Source: Salinivirgaceae bacterium (GTDB lineage Bacteria > Bacteroidota > Bacteroidia > Bacteroidales > SZUA-534). From it: 64,000 nucleotides of DNA. Made by a program: the position numbers and the translations under genes. The notes beneath the pieces are model-generated. The model did no database searches and had not been told where the DNA came from. It saw nothing but the letters and a program-made list of their open reading frames with translations. The DNA lies in the NCBI GenBank assembly GCA_017527435.1, contig JAFXQB010000013.1:16065-80064 (forward strand), read 5' to 3'. This document shows, in pieces, positions 1-6,358 of this stretch; position 1 is the first letter of the stretch; each line of letters opens with the position of its first letter.

Positions 1-32
1 GCCTGCGGATTTTTCGTACTATTATTCTCAAC

Positions 33-63
33 TTTGTTTTTCCGCCCACATATACTATTTTTG
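33..63 (+). promoter_or_regulatory. Bacteroidota-type promoter
   Basis: TTTG at 33-36, a 19-base spacer, then TATTTTTG at 56-63. This matches the Bacteroidota housekeeping consensus TTTG-N19-TAnnTTTG exactly. Transcription would start near 70, just ahead of the truncated gene at 87, so a decayed gene still has an intact promoter. Confidence 0.65.
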
Positions 64-86
64 CATAACTTTAAATAGTTACAACA

Positions 87-152
87 ATGGTAAATATCAA
101 TCCACAAGAACGTTACGTTAATTTCTACACCGATTTTGCATTCAAAAAATAA
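87..152 (+). pseudogene. N-terminal remnant of an Rpn / PD-(D/E)XK family transposase
   Basis: A 21-codon reading frame starts with ATG at 87 and stops with TAA at 150-152. It contains ERYVNFYTDFAFKK. This resembles the start of the Rpn family (recombination-promoting nuclease, putative transposase) in Bacteroidales, where a segment like (E)RY-(I/V)-N-(P)-x-TDF-x-FK-(K/R) is followed by LFG and about 280 further residues. Here the frame stops right after FKK and the catalytic nuclease domain is absent from the following sequence. I infer a deletion that left the promoter and first codons. The family assignment is from remembered family starts and is based on few residues, so it is moderate. 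The alternative is a chance short peptide. Confidence 0.5.
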
Positions 153-223
153 CGAGGTAATAACAATTACCCCCCAACTTGGGGAGCAATTATAAATTGT
201 TGATTTCAAACCAATTAAAATCT

Positions 224-385
224 ATGGATAAAAGAAAAAAGACAGATAAAGAAAAAACAGATAAAAATTGGATTGAAGATTTTTTGTCAATGCCAAACGA
301 TTATAAGCAAACAGCCGAAGAAGCAAAATCCATAATATTGAAAAATAGGAATTTTGGCGTAACAAGACAAATCAAAAATTTATAA
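224..385 (+). CDS. Small hypothetical protein (53 aa)
   Basis: ATG at 224 opens a 53-residue frame with a very basic start (MDKRKKTDKEKTDK) followed by an amphipathic stretch (NWIEDFLSMPNDY ... EEAKSIILKNRNFGVTRQI). A frame open from 179 is possible, but the first 15 residues look like leader sequence. The gene is AT-rich compared with the his genes that follow. Size and charge recall small antitoxins, but no toxin lies next to it and I recognise no family. It follows the Rpn remnant, so both may be debris of an accessory insertion. Real but unknown, or a degraded C-terminal piece of a larger gene. Confidence 0.4.
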   Translation: MDKRKKTDKEKTDKNWIEDFLSMPNDYKQTAEEAKSIILKNRNFGVTRQIKNL

Positions 386-390
386 AACAT

Positions 391-462
391 AAAACTTCTA
401 AACAGCGAAGCGTCTAAACTTCTTAACTTCTAAACTTTTAAACTTAAAACTTCGAAAACTTA
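391..462. repeat. Degenerate short-word repeat spacer (CTTCTAAAC type)
   Basis: The spacer before hisH is made of variants of AAACTTCTAAAC and CTTAACTTCTAAACTTTTAAAC. The same word (CTTCTAAACTCTAAACTTCTAAAC) recurs in the spacer before hisI near 2949-2975. No coding potential. Confidence 0.6.
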
Positions 463-471
463 TAACTTTCA

Positions 472-1053
472 ATGAAATTAGCAATTGTAAAATACAACGC
501 TGGAAATGTGCAGTCGGTTGAGTTTGCGCTTAACCGCTTGGGTATCAATCCGATAGTGACCGACGATGTGCAGGAGCTGCAGACTGCCGACAAGGTGATT
601 TTCCCTGGAGTTGGCGAGGCGAGCAGCGCGATGGACTATCTGCGGCAGCGTGGCTTGGACAAGGTAATCAAGAACTTACGGCAGCCCGTTTTGGGAATCT
701 GCCTTGGAATGCAGCTTATGTGCCTGCATTCGGAGGAGAACGACACCAAATGTCTGGGCATTGTGGGGCTTCGGGTGCGCCGCTTCCCCCCGCTCGACAA
801 AGTGCCGCATATGGGCTGGAACTCAATCCGTTGCAACGACAATCCGCTCTTCCGCGGTCTGCCGTCGGAGCCGTATGTCTATTTCGTGCACAGTTATCAC
901 GCCGAAATCGGTCAGGACACAATCTGCACGTCGGAGTATATTGAGCCGTTCACGGCAGGGCTTTGGCGCGACAACTTCTTCGGCCTTCAGTTCCACCCCG
1001 AAAAGAGTGGCGCCGTGGGTCAGCAAATCTTGCAAAACTTTGTAAATCTTTGA
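472..1053 (+). CDS. hisH: Imidazole glycerol phosphate synthase, glutamine amidotransferase subunit HisH
   Basis: HisH releases ammonia from glutamine and passes it to HisF, which uses it to make imidazole glycerol phosphate and AICAR in histidine synthesis. The 193-residue protein has the usual class I glutaminase parts: the nucleophile Cys in GICLGMQLM near residue 77 and the His/Glu pair in FGLQFHPEKSG near residues 175-180. Length and start (MKLAIVKYNAGN) fit the family. It is the first gene of hisH-hisA-hisF-hisI; hisA starts 5 bases after its stop, so the two are probably translated together. The HisF partner is encoded at 2083. Confidence 0.96.
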   Translation: MKLAIVKYNAGNVQSVEFALNRLGINPIVTDDVQELQTADKVIFPGVGEASSAMDYLRQRGLDKVIKNLRQPVLGICLGMQLMCLHSEENDTKCLGIVGLRVRRFPPLDKVPHMGWNSIRCNDNPLFRGLPSEPYVYFVHSYHAEIGQDTICTSEYIEPFTAGLWRDNFFGLQFHPEKSGAVGQQILQNFVNL

Positions 1054-1058
1054 AAACG

Positions 1059-1784
1059 ATGGAAATAATACCCGCTATCGATATTATTGGCGGTCAATGC
1101 GTCAGGCTGACGCAGGGCGATTACAGCCGAATGACCGTCTATGCCAAAAATCCGCTCGATATGGCAAAGCAGTTCTGCGATGCTGGAATCGGCCGCCTGC
1201 ACCTTGTCGACCTTGACGGCGCAAAGGCTGGGCACATAATCAATTACAAGACCATTGAGCTGATTGCTGGCCACACCCCGCTGGTGATTGACTTTGGCGG
1301 CGGCCTTAACAGCCACGACGACCTGAAAATCGCCTTCAACTCTGGCGCACAGATGGTTACAGGCGGAAGCATTGCCGTCCGTCAGCCCGAAATGTTCCGT
1401 CAGTGGCTGAAGGATTTCGGTCCCGAAAAAATCATTCTGGGTGCCGATGCCCGAAACGGAAAGATTGCTATCAAAGGCTGGCAGGAAGAGTCGGAACTGA
1501 CTATCAACCAACTGATTGACAACTACAAAGCCGACGGAATCGACAAGATTATCTGCACCGACATTTCGAAGGACGGCGCAATGAAAGGCCCGTCGTTTGA
1601 GTTGTACAACAGCCTGATGCGCGATTTCCCCGAGCAGAAGTTCATTGCAAGCGGCGGCATATCGTGCTTCGACGACGTGCTGAAACTGAAAATCAACGGA
1701 ATGTACGGCGCCATTATCGGCAAAGCCATTTACGAGAAAACCATAACAATGAAGCAGTTGGAGCTGTTGGCTGTGGGAAATTGA
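1059..1784 (+). CDS. hisA: ProFAR isomerase HisA
   Basis: HisA is the (beta/alpha)8-barrel that isomerises ProFAR to PRFAR, the step before HisHF. The start ATG at 1059 gives MEIIPAIDIIGGQCVRL, with catalytic Asp8 in PAID; the frame is open further upstream but that part overlaps hisH and is not conserved. The second half-barrel Asp lies in DISKDGAMKGPS. At 241 residues it has normal length. Phosphate-binding glycines are visible in VIDFGGGL and IASGGIS. It sits 5 bases after hisH and is separated from hisF by about 300 bases of word repeats, unusual inside what should be one operon. Confidence 0.96.
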   Translation: MEIIPAIDIIGGQCVRLTQGDYSRMTVYAKNPLDMAKQFCDAGIGRLHLVDLDGAKAGHIINYKTIELIAGHTPLVIDFGGGLNSHDDLKIAFNSGAQMVTGGSIAVRQPEMFRQWLKDFGPEKIILGADARNGKIAIKGWQEESELTINQLIDNYKADGIDKIICTDISKDGAMKGPSFELYNSLMRDFPEQKFIASGGISCFDDVLKLKINGMYGAIIGKAIYEKTITMKQLELLAVGN

Positions 1785-2075
1785 CAATGGACAGTTGACA
1801 ATGGACAATGGAGAATTGAAAATTGAGAATTGAAAATTAACAAATAACAATTAACAATTAACAATGAGCGAGTTAAGCGGGTTTGGAAATGCCTAATGCC
1901 TAGTGCCTAATGATTAATGAGTAAAGAGTAAAGTGTAAAGTGTAAAGTGTAATGATTCATAATTCGTAATTCTCTAATGCCTAATGCCTAGTGCCTAATG
2001 CCTAAAACCCAACACCTAACACCTAACACCATAAATACTAACAACTTGCACCTTGTAACTTATAACTTGTAACTT
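1785..2075. repeat. Word-repeat spacer between hisA and hisF
   Basis: Nearly all of this 290-base gap is degenerate short repeats in blocks: GACAATGGACAGTTGACAATGGACAATGG, GAATTGAAAATTGAGAATTG, AACAATTAACAATT, GCCTAATGCCTAGTGCCTAATG, AAAGTGTAAAGTGTAAAGTG, CCTAACACCTAACACC and AACTTGTAACTTATAACTTG. Each block is built on a 7-12 base word with substitutions. I see no gene, terminator or promoter in it. Several of the words recur in other spacers of the window. Confidence 0.8.
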
Positions 2076-2082
2076 AAAGTCT

Positions 2083-2838
2083 ATGCTTACAAAACGAATA
2101 ATCCCCTGCCTTGACGTGAAGAACGGCCGCACGGTTAAAGGCGTGAATTTCCTGGAGTTGCGCGACGCTGGCGACCCTGTTGAGTTGGGCGCGCTCTATG
2201 CCCGCAACGGTGCCGACGAACTTTGCTTTCTCGACATTTCGGCCACCCTTGAGCAGCGCAAGACGTTTGCCGAATTGGTGCGCGAGATTGCCCGCAACGT
2301 GAACATTCCGTTCACCGTGGGCGGCGGAATCGGCAGTGTGGCCGAAGTGGGCACGCTGCTCAACGCTGGCGCCGACAAGATTACCGTCAACTCGGCGGCG
2401 GTGCGCAATCCGCAACTAATCAGCGATTTGGCTGGGCAGTTCGGGTCGCAGTGCGTGGTTCTGGCCATTGACACCAAGTTCGACAACGGCGAGTGGTTTG
2501 TCTACACCCACGGCGGAACACGCCCCACCCCCATTCGCACAACCGACTGGGCGCGAGAGGCTTACAACCGCGGCGCAGGCGAGATTCTGCTCACAAGTAT
2601 GAACCACGACGGCACCAAAAACGGCTTTGCGCTCGACATAACAAGCACCATATCGCAACTGGTCAACATTCCTGTGATTGCGTCGGGTGGCGCGGGCACA
2701 ATGGCGCACTTTGTCGATGTTTTCCGCGAAGGCCGCGCCGACGCCGCACTCGCCGCAAGCATTTTCCACTTCAAGGAAATTGAGATTGCCGACTTGAAGA
2801 AATATCTGAAAGAGAACGGGATAAGCGTGAGGGTGTAA
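2083..2838 (+). CDS. hisF: Imidazole glycerol phosphate synthase, cyclase subunit HisF
   Basis: HisF is the barrel subunit that combines PRFAR with ammonia from HisH to give imidazole glycerol phosphate and AICAR. The 251-residue protein starts [16 protein letters not shown], with catalytic Asp11 in CLDVKNGR and the second catalytic Asp in VLAIDTKF near residue 130. The phosphate-binding loops FTVGGGI and VIASGGAGT are present. Length is typical. It lies after a repeat-filled spacer, so it may depend on readthrough from hisHA or on a promoter inside the repeats that I cannot point to. Confidence 0.97.
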   Translation: MLTKRIIPCLDVKNGRTVKGVNFLELRDAGDPVELGALYARNGADELCFLDISATLEQRKTFAELVREIARNVNIPFTVGGGIGSVAEVGTLLNAGADKITVNSAAVRNPQLISDLAGQFGSQCVVLAIDTKFDNGEWFVYTHGGTRPTPIRTTDWAREAYNRGAGEILLTSMNHDGTKNGFALDITSTISQLVNIPVIASGGAGTMAHFVDVFREGRADAALAASIFHFKEIEIADLKKYLKENGISVRV

Positions 2839-3020
2839 TTGAGAATGGACAATTGAAAATTGAGAATTGAAAATTGAAAATTGCATAACTAATTAACAAT
2901 GAACAATTAACAATTAAGAATGAAGTTGGTTCATTACTCTTTACTCTAAACTTCTAAACTCTAAACTTCTAAACACTAAACACTAAACACTAAACACTAA
3001 ACACTAAACACTAAACATTT
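2839..3020. repeat. Word-repeat spacer between hisF and hisI
   Basis: This begins with GACAATTGAAAATTGAGAATTG and AACAATTAACAATTAAG, the same words as in the hisA-hisF gap. It continues with ACTCTAAACTTCTAAAC and ends in several tandem copies of ACTAAAC (2976-3016). No gene seen. Confidence 0.8.
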
Positions 3021-3024
3021 AACT

Positions 3025-3342
3025 ATGACCCCTGATTTTGAAAAAGCCCCTAACGGATTGCTGCCTGCAATTGTTCAAGACGCCAACACGGGCAAGGTGC
3101 TGATGCTGGCCTATATGAACCGCGAATCGTACGACCTGACGCTGAAAACTGGCAAGGCCACCTTCTACTCTCGCAGCCGCAAGCAGTTGTGGCTCAAAGG
3201 CGAGACGTCGGGCCATTTTATGATGGTGAAGGAAATCCTGCTCGACTGCGACCTTGACACCATTCTTGTGAAAGCCGACCCCTGCGGCCCTGCCTGCCAC
3301 ACAGGCTCTGAAAGTTGCTTTTTTAATAAGGTTGATTTGTAA
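3025..3342 (+). CDS. hisI: Phosphoribosyl-AMP cyclohydrolase HisI (no HisE domain)
   Basis: HisI opens the adenine ring of PR-AMP, step three of histidine synthesis. The 105-residue protein carries the zinc and magnesium motifs of the family: [12 protein letters not shown] and [13 protein letters not shown], with metal-ligand Asp and Cys residues, plus [13 protein letters not shown]. It is as long as a stand-alone HisI. In many Bacteroidota the gene is a HisI-HisE fusion of about 200 residues, but here the frame stops directly after the cyclohydrolase domain and no HisE-like sequence follows; the next gene is a PurF-like protein. The pyrophosphohydrolase must be encoded elsewhere. Confidence 0.95.
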   Translation: MTPDFEKAPNGLLPAIVQDANTGKVLMLAYMNRESYDLTLKTGKATFYSRSRKQLWLKGETSGHFMMVKEILLDCDLDTILVKADPCGPACHTGSESCFFNKVDL

Positions 3343-3417
3343 AGATTGAGCACTTACAATCTGAAAACCGGTTCAAATTACGTTTACAACTTATTCCGTG
3401 GGCTACCGATTTTTAGA

Positions 3418-3425
3418 TAATTTTG
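3418..3425 (+). promoter_or_regulatory. Promoter -7 box (TAATTTTG)
   Basis: TAATTTTG matches the Bacteroidota TAnnTTTG element and lies 22 bases ahead of the PurF-like start codon. I see no clear TTG at the expected -33 distance, so only the -7 part is supported. Confidence 0.45.
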
Positions 3426-3447
3426 ACGCAATAAAATAAACAAATCT

Positions 3448-4857
3448 ATGAGCGGATTTTTTGGGGCAGTCACCAATACCGACTGTGTTTCCGATGTTTT
3501 CTACGGTACCGACTACCATTCCCATCTGGGGACAAAACGTGCGGGTATGTCGATTTACTCGACAAAATTGGGCTATCAGCGAGCCATCCACAGCCTTGAA
3601 GACGGCTATTTTCGAAACAAGTTCGAGAACGATATGAACGGTTTCAGCGGCGAGTCGGGCATTGGCTGCATCAGCGACAACGAGGCGCAGCCGTTGGTCA
3701 TCTTCTCGCACCTGGGGCGCTTTGCCATCACCACAGTGGCCAAAATCAACAATGCCGATGAGCTTGCCGACCGTTTCCTGCGCGAGGGAAAAACGTTCAC
3801 CGAGACTAGTCAGGGCGGCATCAACCCCACCGAGCTTATTGCAATGCTCATCTGCGAGAAGCAGAGTTTCAAAGAGGGCATTGAGAACGTCTACAACAGC
3901 ATAAAAGGCTCGTGCTCAATGCTGATTCTGAACAAGGACGAGATTATTGCCGGCCGCGACAAACTGGGCCGCACTCCTATCGTCATCGGCAAAAAAGAAG
4001 GTGCCTACTGCGCTGCGAGCGAGACATCGTCGTTCCTGAACCTTGACTATAAGATTGAGAAATATATTGGCCCGGGCGAGATTGTGTCGATTCGCAACAA
4101 CGGCTATTCGGTTCTGCGTGAGGCAGATAAGGAGATGCAGATTTGCTCGTTTCTGTGGGTTTACTACGGATACCCGCCCGCTTGCTACGAGGGCATCAAC
4201 GTTGACCAGACACGTTACCGCTGCGGGCAGAAGCTTGCCGAGAACGACGATGTGAAAGACGCTGATTTTGTGGCAGGTATCCCCGATTCGGGCGTCGGTC
4301 ACGCAATGGGCTACAGCGCCGCCACGGGCATTCCGTATATGCGCCCATACGCAAAATACACGCCAACCTGGCCGCGCAGCTTTATGCCGCAAAATCAGAA
4401 ACAGCGCGACCTGGTGGCCAAGATGAAGCTGATTCCGAACGCATCGGTCATCAACGGCCGCAAGGGCATTTTCCTTGACGACTCGATTGTGCGCGGCACG
4501 CAGCTGAAAGACAATGTGAAAGACCTGATGGACGCCGGTATCAAGGAAGTGCATATGCGCGTTGCCTGCCCGCCGCTCATCTACCCTTGCGAGTATCTGA
4601 ATTTCAGCCGTTCGCGCTCGTCGCTCGAGCTGGCCACACGCAAGGCCATTGTCAAGCTCGAAGGCAAAGAAGATGTCGATTTCTCGAAGTACGCCGACCC
4701 CGACTCGCAGGAATACAAGAATATGGTTGAGCAGATGCGCAAGGATATGAACCTGACATCGCTCAAATTCCAACGGCTCGAGGATTTGATTGAGGCCATT
4801 GGCCTGCCGAAAGAGAAGCTCTGCACCCACTGCTGGGACTGCTCAAGCCGAGGATGA
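3448..4857 (+). CDS. PurF-like amidophosphoribosyltransferase with Ser in place of the catalytic Cys
   Basis: The 469-residue protein has the two-domain layout of glutamine PRPP amidotransferase: an N-terminal Ntn glutaminase-like domain (about 1-230) and a C-terminal phosphoribosyltransferase domain with the PRPP motif FLDDSIVRGTQ near residues 340-352. True PurF exposes Cys as its first mature residue. This protein begins MSGFFGAV, with Ser at that place, and keeps the flanking pattern (HLGTKRAGM). The C-terminus has a Cys cluster, LCTHCWDCSS. As I remember the family, Bacteroidales carry such a Ser-type paralogue beside a longer Cys-type enzyme, so this is probably a conserved variant. Whether it uses glutamine through Ser, takes free ammonia, or has another role is unknown. 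Confidence 0.8.
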   Translation: MSGFFGAVTNTDCVSDVFYGTDYHSHLGTKRAGMSIYSTKLGYQRAIHSLEDGYFRNKFENDMNGFSGESGIGCISDNEAQPLVIFSHLGRFAITTVAKINNADELADRFLREGKTFTETSQGGINPTELIAMLICEKQSFKEGIENVYNSIKGSCSMLILNKDEIIAGRDKLGRTPIVIGKKEGAYCAASETSSFLNLDYKIEKYIGPGEIVSIRNNGYSVLREADKEMQICSFLWVYYGYPPACYEGINVDQTRYRCGQKLAENDDVKDADFVAGIPDSGVGHAMGYSAATGIPYMRPYAKYTPTWPRSFMPQNQKQRDLVAKMKLIPNASVINGRKGIFLDDSIVRGTQLKDNVKDLMDAGIKEVHMRVACPPLIYPCEYLNFSRSRSSLELATRKAIVKLEGKEDVDFSKYADPDSQEYKNMVEQMRKDMNLTSLKFQRLEDLIEAIGLPKEKLCTHCWDCSSRG

Positions 4858-4903
4858 TTGAAGTGATTTTAACCGAGAGTAATAACCTTAAACATTTGAC
4901 ATT

Positions 4904-5065
4904 ATGATTTTTAAGATTTTTATTGCGGCATTTATATTTGCTTGCGGCCTGTATTATGTGTTTTGTTTTCTTGAGATGTTCGGTATTATCAAGTTTACCC
5001 CTGAAAATCAAGAAGTTTCGTTTCCGAAAATGCTGATACCGTTTTATTATTTCTTTAAGAAATAA
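4904..5065 (+). CDS. Small membrane protein (53 aa)
   Basis: ATG at 4904 opens a 53-residue frame ending with TAA at 5063-5065. Residues 2-29 are strongly hydrophobic (IFKIFIAAFIFACGLYYVF), giving one membrane helix. A polar stretch FTPENQEVSFPK and an aromatic tail ending PFYYFFKK follow. It lies 46 bases after the PurF-like gene and 26 before the SPFH gene, same strand, so it may be an accessory membrane peptide of the SPFH protein. I know no family for it. Confidence 0.5.
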   Translation: MIFKIFIAAFIFACGLYYVFCFLEMFGIIKFTPENQEVSFPKMLIPFYYFFKK

Positions 5066-5091
5066 ACTAATAACCAATAAACCTTAATGTT

Positions 5092-6273
5092 ATGCTTAGA
5101 GTTTCGAAAAAGCAGGTAGTCGGCGGTGTTTGCGCCGTATTTGCGCTGGTTGTTCTCTCAATGCTTGGCCGCATAGGCGAAGATGTTAAGAATGAGACAA
5201 TTGTGGTGAATCAGTTTCCTTTTACGGGAAAAATGGACTATTGGACAACGCCTGGATGGCGCGGTCAGTGGTTTGGCAAGACAACAGTCTATCACAAGAC
5301 CGAACAGCTTTGGTTTGGCGCCACCGATGAGGGGAACCGTGCGAACGGCACCCCTATTCCGGTCATTTTCAACGATGCTTCTGACGGCCTTATCTACGGT
5401 TCGTTGCGTGTGAAACTGCCAACCGATATTGAGCACTTGTCGCGCATTCAAACCGACTACAACGGTATGGATCGTCTGATGAACGACCTTGTAAAACAGA
5501 CGGTTACTAAAGTTATATATGCTTCCGGCCCGCTGATGTCGGCTTTTGAGAGCTATGCCGAGAAAAAGAACGACCTGATTGAGTACATCACCGATCAGTT
5601 GAACAACGGTGTTTACAAGACAACCGTCAAGACCGAAGAAACTGTTGACCCGATAACTGGCGAGAAGAAAACAACAAAGGTAGCAACACTCATTCCTGAT
5701 GAGAATGCCCCCGGCGGATTCAAACGTTCAGAGTCTTCGCCGTTCAAATACTATGGCATTGAGATTGGCCAAGTGTCTGTAAGTAAGATAGATTACAGCG
5801 ACAAGGTTAAGCAGCAGATCTCACAACAGCAGGAAGCCAACATGCTTATTCAAACATCGAAGGCAAAGGCTGCAGCTGCCGTTCAGGAAGCTATCCGTGC
5901 CGAAGAGGAAGGTAAGGCAAAAGCCGCTCAAGCCAAGTGGGAACAGGAACGCATAAAGGCAACCGAGGTTACCAAGGCCGAGCAGGAACGTGAAGTATCG
6001 CGCCTTGCTGCAGAAAAAGCCGAATTCGACAAGAAAAAAATCATTGCCGAAGGTCAGGCCGAAGCCGAGGCCAACCGCCTGAAAGTTGCCGCCGGTCTTA
6101 CACCGCAAGAGCGTGCTGAATGGGACTACAAAACCAAAGTTGGTGTGGCTGAAGCAATTAGCAAAGTACAATTGCCGCGTATAGTAACAACTGGCGGTTC
6201 GGGTAACTCAAATGCTATGGACGCAGTTGGGCTGAAAATGCTTATTGATGTGAGCGATAAGTTAAGCAAATAG
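5092..6273 (+). CDS. SPFH/Band 7 domain membrane protein
   Basis: The 393-residue protein has one N-terminal membrane anchor (residues about 9-25, VGGVCAVFALVVLSML), a Band 7/prohibitin-like domain (about 30-235), and a long Ala/Glu/Lys-rich coiled coil (about 240-345: AKAAAAVQEAIRAEEEGKAK, then more heptads). SPFH proteins form large ring or cage assemblies at membranes and often modulate proteases or transporters. Start at 5092 is the first ATG. A hairpin terminator follows at 6303, so the gene forms a unit with the small membrane protein upstream and perhaps the PurF-like gene. Which complex it serves cannot be told from context. Confidence 0.85.
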   Translation: MLRVSKKQVVGGVCAVFALVVLSMLGRIGEDVKNETIVVNQFPFTGKMDYWTTPGWRGQWFGKTTVYHKTEQLWFGATDEGNRANGTPIPVIFNDASDGLIYGSLRVKLPTDIEHLSRIQTDYNGMDRLMNDLVKQTVTKVIYASGPLMSAFESYAEKKNDLIEYITDQLNNGVYKTTVKTEETVDPITGEKKTTKVATLIPDENAPGGFKRSESSPFKYYGIEIGQVSVSKIDYSDKVKQQISQQQEANMLIQTSKAKAAAAVQEAIRAEEEGKAKAAQAKWEQERIKATEVTKAEQEREVSRLAAEKAEFDKKKIIAEGQAEAEANRLKVAAGLTPQERAEWDYKTKVGVAEAISKVQLPRIVTTGGSGNSNAMDAVGLKMLIDVSDKLSK

Positions 6274-6302
6274 TTGAAAATATTGCATTTATTATAAACG
6301 AC

Positions 6303-6330
6303 AAGGATTCCCGCCGGAATCCTTTCGTTT
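6303..6330 (+). terminator. Intrinsic terminator after the SPFH gene
   Basis: AAGGATTCC (6303-6311), loop CGCC, GGAATCCTT (6316-6324), followed by TCGTTTT. A perfect 9-bp stem with a short T-rich tail. Confidence 0.7.
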
Positions 6331-6358
6331 TAATAAGAATCAAACAAAGACAAACATT

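Noticed and set aside
963..1058. Longer N-terminus for HisA
   Set aside because: These codons lie inside hisH in another frame; the family starts at MEIIPAID (1059).
2967..3016. Regular ACTAAAC tandem repeats resembling a CRISPR array
   Set aside because: Units are about 7 bases with no unique spacers and no cas genes nearby; it is a short tandem repeat.
3916..4830. 304-residue open frame on the minus strand
   Set aside because: Antisense to the PurF-like gene, which is clearly coding.
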